Positions 1 through 7,320 of a stretch of DNA of 36,985 nucleotides are shown here, in pieces. Position 1 is the first letter of the stretch, and every line of letters starts with the position of its first letter. The notes below the pieces were generated by a model. The model saw only the letters and a program-made list of their open reading frames with translations, ran no database searches and was not told where the DNA came from. The position numbers and the translations under genes were made by a program. The stretch is from Flavobacteriaceae bacterium (GTDB lineage Bacteria > Bacteroidota > Bacteroidia > Flavobacteriales > Flavobacteriaceae): the NCBI GenBank assembly GCA_947457105.1, contig CANGUP010000010.1, forward strand, positions 1 through 36,985. Direction: 5' to 3'.

Positions 1-341
1 ACATCTGGTTTGATGTATTGCATAGTGTCATAAATTCCTAGACCTGCGTAAACGCTTCCGCCTGGAGAATTGATATAAATTTGAATGTCTTTAGAAGCAT
101 CAACTGATTCTAAAAACAATAATTGTGCTTGAATGATATTTGCCATATAATCATCAACTCCTGTTCCCATGAAGATGATTCTATCCATCATTAAACGAGA
201 GAAAACGTCTAATTGTGAAATATTTAATTGGCGTTCTTCAATAATATAAGGCGTTAAACTAGCGACCATTTTATCATAGTACAAGCTATTTACTCCATGA
301 TGCTTAGTAGCGAATTTTTTAAATTCTTTTCCGTAGTTCAT
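1..341 (-). CDS. clpP: ATP-dependent Clp protease proteolytic subunit ClpP, 5' part (cut by window edge)
   Basis: ClpP is the self-compartmentalised serine protease that degrades unfolded and tagged proteins with ClpX/ClpA-type ATPases in the cytoplasm. The visible 113 residues begin [16 protein letters not shown] and contain the family blocks [29 protein letters not shown] and [20 protein letters not shown], ending at IKPDV. By comparison with E. coli ClpP, the catalytic Ser lies just beyond the end, so no catalytic residue is visible here. The start is the ATG complementary to 339-341, the only Met before the conserved core. It lies downstream of tig on the same strand, as in many bacteria, but a terminator (467-494) and a candidate promoter (420-450) separate them, so clpP is probably transcribed on its own. 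Identification is secure; only completeness is unknown. Confidence 0.96.
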   Translation of the reverse strand, partial: MNYGKEFKKFATKHHGVNSLYYDKMVASLTPYIIEERQLNISQLDVFSRLMMDRIIFMGTGVDDYMANIIQAQLLFLESVDASKDIQIYINSPGGSVYAGLGIYDTMQYIKPD

Positions 342-352
342 TTTAAAATATA

Positions 353-381
353 GTTTAAAAGTTTATATGTTTAAAAGTTTA
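353..381. repeat. 13-bp direct repeat in the clpP leader
   Basis: GTTTAAAAGTTTA occurs at 353-365 and again, unchanged, at 369-381, giving a 16-base period. It lies between the predicted clpP promoter and start codon. Function is unknown; in AT-rich DNA such a repeat may be simple slippage. Confidence 0.6.
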
Positions 382-419
382 AAGTTGTTGGACTAAACTT
401 ATAATTTATTTCTTTATTG

Positions 420-450
420 CAAATGTCGTTCCTTTTATTTTAAGTGACAA
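420..450 (-). promoter_or_regulatory. candidate clpP promoter
   Basis: On the minus strand TTG (448-450) is followed after 20 bases by GACATTTG (420-427), which differs from the Bacteroidota -7 consensus TAnnTTTG at one position. The spacing matches the consensus of 17-23. It would give a leader of roughly 70-75 bases before the clpP ATG. Confidence 0.45.
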
Positions 451-466
451 ACTGTCTGAAAACAAA

Positions 467-494
467 AGCGTCAAAATCAATTGACTTTGACGCT
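467..494 (-). terminator. intrinsic terminator of tig
   Basis: A perfect 9-bp stem (AGCGTCAAA with TTTGACGCT) encloses a loop that contains the palindrome TCAATTGA. On the minus strand it is followed by TTTGTTTTC. It lies 26 bases past the tig stop codon and separates tig from clpP. Confidence 0.75.
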
Positions 495-520
495 CAAATA
501 TAATAAATTATCTTTTACAA

Positions 521-1855
521 TTAGTGGTTTAGTTCACCATACATTGCTTTAATAAACTCTTCGTAGTTAACTTCTTTTGTTTTAGCTTTTACTTTTTCTT
601 TGTAAAGGTTCAACATTTTTTCGCTCATTACTTGCTCTGAAAGACGTTTTACCTCATCTTGATTAGACATAACTCTAGCAACAATTCCTTGAACATCTTC
701 GTCTGTAGGATTCATTTGTCCGAATTGTGCCATTTGTTTTTTGATTAAACCAGAAGTAAAATCTTTTAATTCTTCGAAAGTAATTTGAAGATTATTATCT
801 GCCATTACTTTACCTTCAATTAATTGGTAACGCAATCCGTTTTCAGATTTTGTGTATTCTTCTTCAGCTTGTTCTGCTGTTAATGGATTTTCACCAGCAG
901 TTTGTATCCATTTTTTCAAAAATGCCGCTGGTAAATCGAATTTTGTATTAGCAATTAATGATTCTGTAACATCATTTAAGAACTTTTGATTCGCTTGTTG
1001 TTCAAATTGTTGTTCAGCATCTTCTTTAATTTTTGCTTTCAATTCTTCAAGAGAATTTACAACTCCTGGTCCAAATAATTTATCGAATAACTCTTGGTTT
1101 AATTCTGCTGGCTCGCTTGCAACAACTTCATCAATAGTAAAAGTAACTTCAATATCTAAACCGTGAACATCATCGTGACCAATAGCCAAAACATCCATTA
1201 ATTTGTGGTCGTCGTTGAATAAACCTTTAGTTTTTAATGTCACAACATCGCCTACTTTTTTACCTAAAAACAATTTTGCTGTTTTTGCATCAGCAAACAA
1301 TTCCATATCTAAAGTCGTTCTGTTATTGATTCCTTTTTCTTCGTTTGTGAAAACTCCTGAAACATCATTTCCTTCTGCAACAACAGTTGCCGAAACTATT
1401 TTACCATATTGTTTTTGAATTCTTGCAACTTGAGCGTTCAACATTGTATCGTCTGCAATGATTTTATATTGAACCACATCATTTTTGGCAGCTAAATCAA
1501 CAGAAAATGTTGGAGCTAAACCTAATTCGAAATCAAATTTGAAATCTTCAGCATCCCAATTGAAACTGTCTGTTACAACAGGAAGTGGATTTCCTAAAAC
1601 ATCTAATTTTTCTTCTTGTAAATATCTGTTTAGATTTTCTTGTAAAACTTTGTTTACTTCTTCCAATAAAATTGCTTTTCCGTATTGTTTTTGGATTAAA
1701 CTCATTGGTACAGCGCCTTTTCTAAAACCAGGAATGGTTGCATTTTTACGATAATCTGCTAATACTTTTTCTACTTTTGGAGCATAATCAGCTTTAGAAA
1801 CCTCAACAGTTACTACAGCATTTATTGCATCTACATTATTTCTTGTAATATTCAT
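521..1855 (-). CDS. tig: trigger factor
   Basis: Trigger factor is the ribosome-bound chaperone that shields nascent chains at the exit tunnel. The 444-residue length fits the family. The N-terminal ribosome-binding domain (about 1-145) carries the signature loop IPGFRKGAVP at about 41-50, matching the GFRxGxxP motif that docks on ribosomal protein L23. A divergent FKBP-like middle domain spans about 155-250. The helical C-terminal arms follow and include VNSLEELKAKIKED and the region from KMLNLYKEKVKAKTKEV to the end. The PPIase domain is weakly conserved, as is usual in Bacteroidota, so isomerase activity cannot be inferred. The ATG at 1855 is preceded by a consensus promoter (1890-1920). 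The gene has its own terminator and lies upstream of clpP, fitting the common tig-clpP order in protein quality control. Confidence 0.95.
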   Translation of the reverse strand: MNITRNNVDAINAVVTVEVSKADYAPKVEKVLADYRKNATIPGFRKGAVPMSLIQKQYGKAILLEEVNKVLQENLNRYLQEEKLDVLGNPLPVVTDSFNWDAEDFKFDFELGLAPTFSVDLAAKNDVVQYKIIADDTMLNAQVARIQKQYGKIVSATVVAEGNDVSGVFTNEEKGINNRTTLDMELFADAKTAKLFLGKKVGDVVTLKTKGLFNDDHKLMDVLAIGHDDVHGLDIEVTFTIDEVVASEPAELNQELFDKLFGPGVVNSLEELKAKIKEDAEQQFEQQANQKFLNDVTESLIANTKFDLPAAFLKKWIQTAGENPLTAEQAEEEYTKSENGLRYQLIEGKVMADNNLQITFEELKDFTSGLIKKQMAQFGQMNPTDEDVQGIVARVMSNQDEVKRLSEQVMSEKMLNLYKEKVKAKTKEVNYEEFIKAMYGELNH

Positions 1856-1881
1856 TTCTTCGTGTTTTATACATACTAAAA

Positions 1882-1920
1882 TTGGGTTGCAAAATTATAA
1901 CATTTCTACAACCCAACCAA
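1882..1920 (-). promoter_or_regulatory. tig promoter inside an inverted repeat
   Basis: On the minus strand TTG (1918-1920), 20 bases, then TAATTTTG (1890-1897) match the Bacteroidota promoter consensus exactly. TTGGGTTG (1882-1889) and CAACCCAA (1909-1916) form an 8-bp inverted repeat that encloses the -7 box. On the minus strand the repeat is followed by TTTTAG, so it could also act as a weak terminator for the membrane protein gene that ends at 1946, or as an operator. Confidence 0.6.
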
Positions 1921-1945
1921 TTTTATTTTATTGATTTTAAAAGTA

Positions 1946-2290
1946 TTATTTCTTGTCTACTGTAAGTTTATAAACTAATGATTGTGAAAGCGATAAAATG
2001 ATGCTAAAGAACAAGGCTGTCCAAAATCCGTTTACATCAAATCCATCTACAAAATGGTCGCACAATAGAATGATTATCGCATTGATAACCAGCAAAAAAA
2101 ATCCGAGAGTAAAAACAGTAACTGGCAAAGTAAACAACACTAGTACTGGTTTTACAAAAAAATTCAACAATCCTAGCACAATTGCAACAGTTAATGCTGT
2201 TGAGAACTCGTCAACCACAACTCCTTTCATAAGATAGGAAATAACCATGACAAGGATGGATGTTGAAATAATTCTTAATATTAGATTCAT
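1946..2290 (-). CDS. small integral membrane protein, phage_holin_4_2 (YvlD-like) family
   Basis: This 114-residue protein is almost entirely hydrophobic, with about four membrane segments: near 5-25 (LRIISTSILVMVISYLM), 30-50 (FSTALTVAIVLGLLNFFV), 53-80 (LVLFTLPVTVFTLGFFLLVINAI) and 88-110. The pattern VVVDEFSTALTVAIVLGLLNF followed by KPVLVLFTLPVTVFTLGFF and then a short DGF loop is typical of the family named after mycobacteriophage D29 Gp61. Members are widespread chromosomal proteins of unknown function, and the family name does not imply a prophage; no other phage genes are nearby. It lies upstream of tig on the same strand with a 90-base gap. Confidence 0.8.
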   Translation of the reverse strand: MNLILRIISTSILVMVISYLMKGVVVDEFSTALTVAIVLGLLNFFVKPVLVLFTLPVTVFTLGFFLLVINAIIILLCDHFVDGFDVNGFWTALFFSIILSLSQSLVYKLTVDKK

Positions 2291-2348
2291 GAATTATAAA
2301 TTTAATTCATAAATGTATTAAAAAAAATTAAATATAAAATTTTTTATT

Positions 2349-2356
2349 TAGATTTG
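2349..2356 (+). promoter_or_regulatory. -7 promoter box of the T9SS cargo gene
   Basis: TAGATTTG matches TAnnTTTG, 23 bases before the ATG at 2380. No clear TTG is seen at the -33 position. Confidence 0.5.
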
Positions 2357-2379
2357 CATATTAACTTAAATTCAATGAT

Positions 2380-3279
2380 ATGAAAAAACTATTACTTTAT
2401 TTATTTATTTGTACTGGATTTGGTGCAAATGCACAGTCAACCATTTTTGCAGAAAATTGGGATGGTATTGGACCTGGATATTCTGCATGGACATTGTACA
2501 ATGTAGACGGTTTAACTCCTGTTGGCCCTGATGGTGTTGATGGTGAGCCTTTATCTTTTTTAGTTCAAAATGCATGGAGTCTTTTATCTTTAACCGACAT
2601 CCAAGGTGCTAATCCTGCTTTCACAGGTTATCCTGCAGCTGCAACAGGAATGGCTGGAAATGTAGTTGCTAGTAATTCTTGGTATGCACCTATTGGAACT
2701 GCTAACGACTGGATTGTATCACCCTTAATAACAATACCTGCAGGTGCAACTAATTTAAATTTAAGTTGGGCAGCTACTAGTTTGGGAGCTACTTCTTATC
2801 TTGAAGACTACAGGGTTCATATTTCACCAACAGGTGGTAGTCAGATAAGTAATTTTACAGTTTTATTGGCTGACGTTAACAATGAATTAAGTGCTGGAAA
2901 TTATAGAACTTTACCTTTAGCTAATTATGCTGGTCAATCTATTAGAATTGCATTTCAAAATGATGGTATTGATCAATACGTTATGTTTTTAGATAATATT
3001 TCAATTACTGGGACTTTATTATCTAACGATGAGTTTTTATCAAACAAGTTTTCTACTTATCCTAACCCTGCAAAAAATGAAATTAATGTTTTAAACAATG
3101 AAAGCATCTCAATTTCTTCTATTAGCATAACGGATTTAAACGGTAGAATAATCAATACAACTGAATATAATGGTGTTTCAAGTGCTACTATCAACGTTGC
3201 TGATTTAAGCACTGGTATTTATTTCTTAAACATTAACTCTGAAGAGGGTAAAGCTGTTAAGAAGTTTGTGAAAAACTAA
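2380..3279 (+). CDS. secreted protein with choice-of-anchor J-like domain and T9SS type A sorting domain
   Basis: This is a predicted cell-surface or secreted protein, exported by Sec and then by the type IX system. A signal peptide (MKKLLLYLFICTGFGANAQ) covers residues 1-19. Residues about 22-210 resemble the cleaved-adhesin / choice-of-anchor J fold: an early FAENWDG, then DWIVSPLITIPAGA, LSWAATS, YRVHIS and a closing FLDNISITG. The last 75 residues, from STYPNPAKNEINV through ISITDLNGRII to LSTGIYFLNINSEEGKAVKK, are a classical type A C-terminal domain (YPNP start, LNGR turn, GIY strand, Lys-rich end). It has no enzymatic domain; a role in adhesion or glycan binding is only a guess. The gene stands alone between a promoter box and a strong terminator. 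SprA, the T9SS pore, is encoded at the other end of the window. Confidence 0.85.
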   Translation: MKKLLLYLFICTGFGANAQSTIFAENWDGIGPGYSAWTLYNVDGLTPVGPDGVDGEPLSFLVQNAWSLLSLTDIQGANPAFTGYPAAATGMAGNVVASNSWYAPIGTANDWIVSPLITIPAGATNLNLSWAATSLGATSYLEDYRVHISPTGGSQISNFTVLLADVNNELSAGNYRTLPLANYAGQSIRIAFQNDGIDQYVMFLDNISITGTLLSNDEFLSNKFSTYPNPAKNEINVLNNESISISSISITDLNGRIINTTEYNGVSSATINVADLSTGIYFLNINSEEGKAVKKFVKN

Positions 3280-3299
3280 TAGTTTTTAAAATGAAAAAC

Positions 3300-3329
3300 A
3301 AAAGGACTTTTTTTTACAGAAGTCCTTTT
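3300..3329. terminator. bidirectional intrinsic terminator
   Basis: AAAAGGACTT (3300-3309) and AAGTCCTTTT (3320-3329) form a perfect 10-bp stem with A/T tracts on both sides. It lies between the convergent T9SS cargo gene and hydrolase gene and probably ends both transcripts. It abuts the hydrolase stop codon at 3330. Confidence 0.85.
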
Positions 3330-4091
3330 TTATTTTAAGAACTTAATAGTTTCCTCAAAAAACAATTCCGGATTTTCTGCATGCAACCAATGTCCTACAT
3401 TTGGAATTGTTGCTAATTCAAAGTTAGGAAAATGTTTTTTTATTTCAGGTAAATCTGTATCTAGAATATACCTTGAATTCCCACCTCGTATGAATAGTGT
3501 TGGTTTTTCAAATAACGCTTCTTCTAGCAAAGCCGTTCCAATAACTTTAATTTTTTCATTAAAAACTTTCAAATTAAAACGAAAATCTAATTGTCCAGGC
3601 TCTTTCCAATATAAATTTTTCATTAGAAATTGACGTGTTCCAGGATCTGGAATAAAAGGATATAAAGTTTCTTCTACAGAAGCTCTGTCTGGTTTTGAAG
3701 TAAAATCAACTGTATTCAATCCAGCTAATATATCTTGATGATGTGGTGCATAATATTTTGGACCGATATCGGCTACAATTAATTTTTCTACCATTTCAGG
3801 ATAATTGGTTGCAAAGAGCATGGCTACTTTTCCTCCCATTGAATGTCCAATTATAGATACTTGATTCAAATTATGATTTTGACAATACTCCAAAACATCT
3901 TGAGCCATGATATCATAACTAAAATCCTCTGAGTGAAAACTTTTACCGTGATTTCTCAAATCTAGAATATGAACTTGAAATCCTTTGGCAGCATATAAAG
4001 CTCCAAAAGATTTCCAATTGTCAGACATTCCTAAAAATCCGTGAATTATTAGCAATGATTTTCCTTCTCCTTCTATTCTTGAATGCAACAT
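3330..4091 (-). CDS. alpha/beta-fold hydrolase (YbfF-like esterase)
   Basis: This is a cytoplasmic alpha/beta hydrolase of 253 residues with no signal peptide. HGFLGMSDNW (17-26) supplies the oxyanion-hole region and GHSMGG (82-87) the nucleophile elbow, with Ser84. The likely catalytic His is in PNVGHWLHAENPE (about His224), and an Asp lies near 201-203. LDLRNHGKSFHS is typical of the YbfF/abhydrolase_1 group, which hydrolyses short acyl or thioesters; the natural substrate is unknown. The ATG lies one base past the pdxJ stop codon, so the two genes are very probably co-transcribed and translationally coupled. This does not prove a link to vitamin B6. Confidence 0.85.
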   Translation of the reverse strand: MLHSRIEGEGKSLLIIHGFLGMSDNWKSFGALYAAKGFQVHILDLRNHGKSFHSEDFSYDIMAQDVLEYCQNHNLNQVSIIGHSMGGKVAMLFATNYPEMVEKLIVADIGPKYYAPHHQDILAGLNTVDFTSKPDRASVEETLYPFIPDPGTRQFLMKNLYWKEPGQLDFRFNLKVFNEKIKVIGTALLEEALFEKPTLFIRGGNSRYILDTDLPEIKKHFPNFELATIPNVGHWLHAENPELFFEETIKFLK

Positions 4092-4092
4092 T

Positions 4093-4806
4093 TTACTTCA
4101 ATTTTTGCAAATACATATTAACAACATTATCCAATCCTAAATATAAAGCTTCAGAAATTAGAGCGTGACCTATAGAAACCTCTAATAATCCTGGAATATT
4201 CTCCTTGAAAAATTTGATGTTATCCAAACTTAAATCGTGACCTGCATTGATACCTAATCCTAATTCATTTGCTAAAACTGATGCTTTAGTGTAAAGTTCA
4301 ATTCCTTTAAAATTTCCTAAACCATATTGATGTGCAAATTCTTCTGTATAAAGTTCAATTCTTTCGGTTCCGGTTTCTTTAGCACCTTCTACCATTTCTA
4401 ATATTGGATCCACAAAAATTGAAGTTCTGATTCCGTTACGCTGAAACTCTTGAATTACTTCTGTCAAATAAGATTGATGTTTTACAGTATCCCAACCTGC
4501 TGAAGAGGTAATAGCTCCAATAGCATCTGGAACCAAAGTCACTTGCTCGGGCTTACATTCCAAAACTAAATCAATAAAATTGTGTTGTGGATTGCCTTCA
4601 ATATTGAATTCTGTATAAACAATCGGTTTTAAATCGCGAGCATCTTGGTAACGTATATGTCGTTCATCTGGACGAGGATGAATAGTAATTCCTTGCGCTC
4701 CAAACTTTTGAATATCATTGGCAACTTGTAATAAATCGGGGACATTTCCACCACGCGCATTACGTAAGGTTGCTATTTTATTAATATTTACACTTAATTT
4801 TGTCAT
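4093..4806 (-). CDS. pdxJ: pyridoxine 5'-phosphate synthase PdxJ
   Basis: PdxJ closes the pyridine ring from 1-deoxyxylulose 5-phosphate and 3-amino-2-oxopropyl phosphate, the last ring-forming step of the DXP-dependent vitamin B6 pathway. The sequence opens MTKLSVNINKIATLRNARGG, matching the PdxJ N-terminus. Other matches are GITIHPRPDERHIR (His43 and Glu48 region), TEFNIEGNP, LVPDAIGAITSSAGW and the phosphate-binding GINAGHDLSLDN and VSIGHALISEAL near the end. The ATG at 4806 gives 237 residues; an upstream in-frame ATG at 4827 would add seven residues with no homology, so 4806 is preferred. Canonical NIDHIATLR reads NINKIATLR here, which I believe is normal in Bacteroidota. Two -7-like boxes lie upstream, and the hydrolase gene follows directly. 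Confidence 0.95.
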   Translation of the reverse strand: MTKLSVNINKIATLRNARGGNVPDLLQVANDIQKFGAQGITIHPRPDERHIRYQDARDLKPIVYTEFNIEGNPQHNFIDLVLECKPEQVTLVPDAIGAITSSAGWDTVKHQSYLTEVIQEFQRNGIRTSIFVDPILEMVEGAKETGTERIELYTEEFAHQYGLGNFKGIELYTKASVLANELGLGINAGHDLSLDNIKFFKENIPGLLEVSIGHALISEALYLGLDNVVNMYLQKLK

Positions 4807-4844
4807 AACTTTTTTTGAAAATTTCATTTTTGAAATTCTGTTTA

Positions 4845-4860
4845 CAAAAATACAAAGTTA
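4845..4860 (-). promoter_or_regulatory. two adjoining -7 boxes upstream of pdxJ
   Basis: On the minus strand TAACTTTG (4853-4860) and TATTTTTG (4845-4852) both match TAnnTTTG and directly follow each other. Either could drive pdxJ. Choosing needs transcript-end data. Confidence 0.4.
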
Positions 4861-4918
4861 AAATAAGGATTTATGTCCTAAAATTTGATTATTTTGCAAC
4901 AAATATTGATTAATTGCT

Positions 4919-5578
4919 ATGACCGAAATTACAGATTATATAACTAATGATTATAAAGCCATTGATAGTCAGCAAACTATTGCTGATGTTCAAGACTTTT
5001 TTTTAGATGTTCCTTATTCTCACTTTTCTGTTTTAAATGAAGGTATTTATATTGGAAGCATTGCTGCAGATGATGTAGAGACTTTTGACATTGATAAAAA
5101 AGTAGCTGACTACAAATATACTTTGGAAGGATTCTTCGCTAGAAAAAATATGATATGGTTAGATGTTTTGGAAGTTTTTGCAAAAAACCATACCAATATT
5201 GTACCTGTTTTGGATGAGGAAAATTCTTACCAGGGATATTATGAACTAGAAGATATTGTCAAGTTTTTTCATGAAACTCCATTTCTTAAAGAACAAGGCG
5301 GAATTATTGTAGTGAAAAAGAGTCTTATAGATTATTCCATGAGTCAAATTGCCCAAATTGTAGAAAGCAATAATGGTAAACTTTTAGGATTGTTTGTCTC
5401 TGAAGCAGATGTTGAAAGTGTTCAAATTACAATTAAAATTGCACTTGGAAGCATGAATAACATCATTCAAACCTTTAGAAGATATAATTATGAAATAGTT
5501 TCTGAACATCATGAAGATAATTATTTGAATAGTTTAAGAGAACGTTCCGATTATTTGGATAAATATTTAAACATTTAG
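4919..5578 (+). CDS. CBS-pair domain protein
   Basis: This is a 219-residue soluble protein. Residues about 5-120 form a CBS pair: MTEITDYITNDYKAID opens the first repeat, with PYSHFSVLNEGIYIGSIAADDV, and the second has NHTNIVPVLDEENSYQGYYE. CBS pairs usually sense adenine nucleotides. Residues about 130-219 (IIVVKKSLIDYSMSQIAQIVE followed by VQITIKIALGSMNNIIQTFRRY) look like an ACT-type ligand-binding or dimerisation module. No catalytic domain is attached. The stop codon is three bases before the nadK ATG, an arrangement I recall as common in Flavobacteriaceae. An adenylate-sensing regulatory role in NAD(P) metabolism is plausible but inferred only from position. Confidence 0.85.
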   Translation: MTEITDYITNDYKAIDSQQTIADVQDFFLDVPYSHFSVLNEGIYIGSIAADDVETFDIDKKVADYKYTLEGFFARKNMIWLDVLEVFAKNHTNIVPVLDEENSYQGYYELEDIVKFFHETPFLKEQGGIIVVKKSLIDYSMSQIAQIVESNNGKLLGLFVSEADVESVQITIKIALGSMNNIIQTFRRYNYEIVSEHHEDNYLNSLRERSDYLDKYLNI

Positions 5579-5581
5579 AAC

Positions 5582-6466
5582 ATGAAAGTTGCCATCTTCG
5601 GACAATATTACCAAAACGATACTCGACCAATTATTCGAGATATTTTTTTATTTTTTAATAACAATAATGTTGAATTGGTTATTGAAGAAAAATTTCTCAA
5701 AATATTATATGATGAAGGAATTCTCAAAAAAGAGTATAAAACATTTAATGACTATAAATGTTTAAATTCAAGTTTTGATTTACTTATAAGTATTGGTGGA
5801 GATGGAACTATATTAAGAGCAGCGACTTATGTTAGAGATTCAGGAATTCCAATTCTTGGAATTAATGCAGGACGATTAGGGTTTTTAGCCAAAGTTCAAA
5901 AAGAAAATATAGAAACATTTTTACAAATTGTGTTAAAAAAAGAATACACTCTTTCTGAAAGAACGCTACTTAGCTTGGAATGTAATCCAGAAAACGGACA
6001 AATCAATGAATTGAATTTTGCCATGAATGAAGTTACTGTAAGCAGAAAAGACACTACTTCGATGATTACAATTGACACTTCGTTAAATGGTGAGCATTTA
6101 AATTCCTATTGGGCAGACGGATTAATTATTTCTACACCAACAGGTTCAACAGGTTATTCTTTAAGTTGTGGCGGACCAGTTTTAACTCCAGAAGTTAAAG
6201 GATTAGTAATTACTCCAATTGCGCCTCATAATTTAAATGCACGTCCATTAGTAATTCCTGATGATACCGAAATTAAATTGAAAGTTTCAGGTAGAGAGGA
6301 ACAATATTTAGTTTCATTAGATTCTAGAATTGCAACTCTTAACAACAACGCAGAATTAATTATTAGAAAAACTCCTTTCAAGATTAACATGGTAGAAATT
6401 CCAAACGAAACTTTCCTAAAAACATTAAGAAATAAACTTCTTTGGGGTGAAGACAAACGAAATTAA
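5582..6466 (+). CDS. nadK: NAD kinase
   Basis: NAD kinase phosphorylates NAD+ at the 2'-hydroxyl of the adenosine ribose to make NADP+, in the cytoplasm. Length 294 is normal. ISIGGDGTILRAA contains the GGDGT catalytic/phosphate-binding motif (72-76, Asp74). ILGINAGRLGFLA follows, then the NE pair in FAMNEVTVSR (Asn149, Glu150). The glycine-rich block WADGLIISTPTGSTGYSLS (177-195) and APHNLNARPLVIPD complete the signature. The ATG at 5582 is coupled to the upstream CBS-domain gene. A weak terminator-like hairpin follows at about 6514, and a new promoter drives the next gene. Confidence 0.96.
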   Translation: MKVAIFGQYYQNDTRPIIRDIFLFFNNNNVELVIEEKFLKILYDEGILKKEYKTFNDYKCLNSSFDLLISIGGDGTILRAATYVRDSGIPILGINAGRLGFLAKVQKENIETFLQIVLKKEYTLSERTLLSLECNPENGQINELNFAMNEVTVSRKDTTSMITIDTSLNGEHLNSYWADGLIISTPTGSTGYSLSCGGPVLTPEVKGLVITPIAPHNLNARPLVIPDDTEIKLKVSGREEQYLVSLDSRIATLNNNAELIIRKTPFKINMVEIPNETFLKTLRNKLLWGEDKRN

Positions 6467-6513
6467 TACTCTTTTAAAAATACTACTTCCTACATTTTTC
6501 CGTTAAATAGCAG

Positions 6514-6537
6514 TTCATTTTAAATGAATTTTATTTT
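6514..6537 (+). terminator. weak terminator-like hairpin after nadK
   Basis: TTCATTT and AAATGAA form a short AT-rich stem followed by TTTTATTTT, about 50 bases past the nadK stop. The small loop and low GC make this tentative. Confidence 0.35.
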
Positions 6538-6607
6538 AAACTTTAACTGTGTCAATTTTAATTTATTATAAATACTAATATCATGTTTTATTAGTGGCTA
6601 TAATTGT

Positions 6608-6615
6608 TATATTTG
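6608..6615 (+). promoter_or_regulatory. -7 promoter box of the DUF6089-uppS-bamA cluster
   Basis: TATATTTG matches TAnnTTTG, 18 bases before the ATG at 6634. It overlaps the beginning of a possible TTG-initiated extension at 6604, which argues against that earlier start. Confidence 0.6.
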
Positions 6616-6633
6616 CACGCTATTTTTCAATTA

Positions 6634-7314
6634 ATGAAAAGGATATTTTTATTTATTTTTATTTTAGGATTAACAAAATTAAACGCTCAGATTCATGAAG
6701 TTGGAGTATTTCTTGGTGGTAGCAATTATATTGGTGACGTTGGAAAAGCAAATTATGTGAATCCAAATGAGTTGGCTTATGGTTTGATTTATAAGTGGAA
6801 TAAAAGTCCGAGGCATTCTTGGAGAATATCCTACACGCAATCTAAAATCACAGCCAATGATTTAGATTCAGAGGTGCCAGGAAGATTTAAAAGAGGCTAT
6901 GACTTTGAAAATAACATTAAAGAATTATCTTTAGGTTTGGAGTTTAATTTTTTCGATTTTAATCTTCATAATTTTGATAAATTAGTAACTCCATATGTCT
7001 ATTCAGGATTGAGTTATACCAATTATGATGAATTATATGTAATTAATGGAGTTTCAAAAATTGACATCAATCATGGTACATTTGCAATACCTATGATAGT
7101 TGGTGTAAAATCGAACATAATGCCTAATTTAATTTTGGGAGTTGAAGTTGGAGCAAGATATACAATGACAGATAATTTAGATGGTAGTTTGCCAAAAAAC
7201 GAAAATTTGGAACCATTAAAATTTGGAAATATAAACAGTAAAGATTGGTATGTTTTTTCTGGTTTTACATTAACCTATACCTTTGGTGAAAAACCATGCT
7301 ATTGTGCAGATTAA
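6634..7314 (+). CDS. DUF6089 family outer-membrane beta-barrel protein
   Basis: The 226-residue protein begins with a signal peptide, MKRIFLFIFILGLTKLNAQ. The mature part alternates hydrophobic and polar residues as in an eight-stranded outer-membrane barrel: HEVGVFLGGSNYIGDVG at the start, then WRISYTQSKITAND, KELSLGLEFNFFDF, TPYVYSGLSYTNYDE, LILGVEVGARYTMTDN and a last strand WYVFSGFTLTYTFG. The N-terminal block and position directly before uppS fit the DUF6089 family of Bacteroidota. Molecular function is unknown; linkage to bamA suggests an envelope role. The ATG at 6634 is chosen over the TTG at 6604 because the signal peptide starts there and the promoter box lies between. uppS starts seven bases after the stop. 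Confidence 0.85.
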   Translation: MKRIFLFIFILGLTKLNAQIHEVGVFLGGSNYIGDVGKANYVNPNELAYGLIYKWNKSPRHSWRISYTQSKITANDLDSEVPGRFKRGYDFENNIKELSLGLEFNFFDFNLHNFDKLVTPYVYSGLSYTNYDELYVINGVSKIDINHGTFAIPMIVGVKSNIMPNLILGVEVGARYTMTDNLDGSLPKNENLEPLKFGNINSKDWYVFSGFTLTYTFGEKPCYCAD

Positions 7315-7320
7315 AAAAAT

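Noticed and set aside
1946..2290. A 'phage holin' family gene as sign of a prophage
   Set aside because: The family name is historical, members are common chromosomal membrane proteins, and no other phage gene, attachment site or lysin is nearby.
6604..6633. Earlier TTG start for the DUF6089 gene
   Set aside because: It would put ten extra residues before the signal peptide and overlaps the -7 promoter box.
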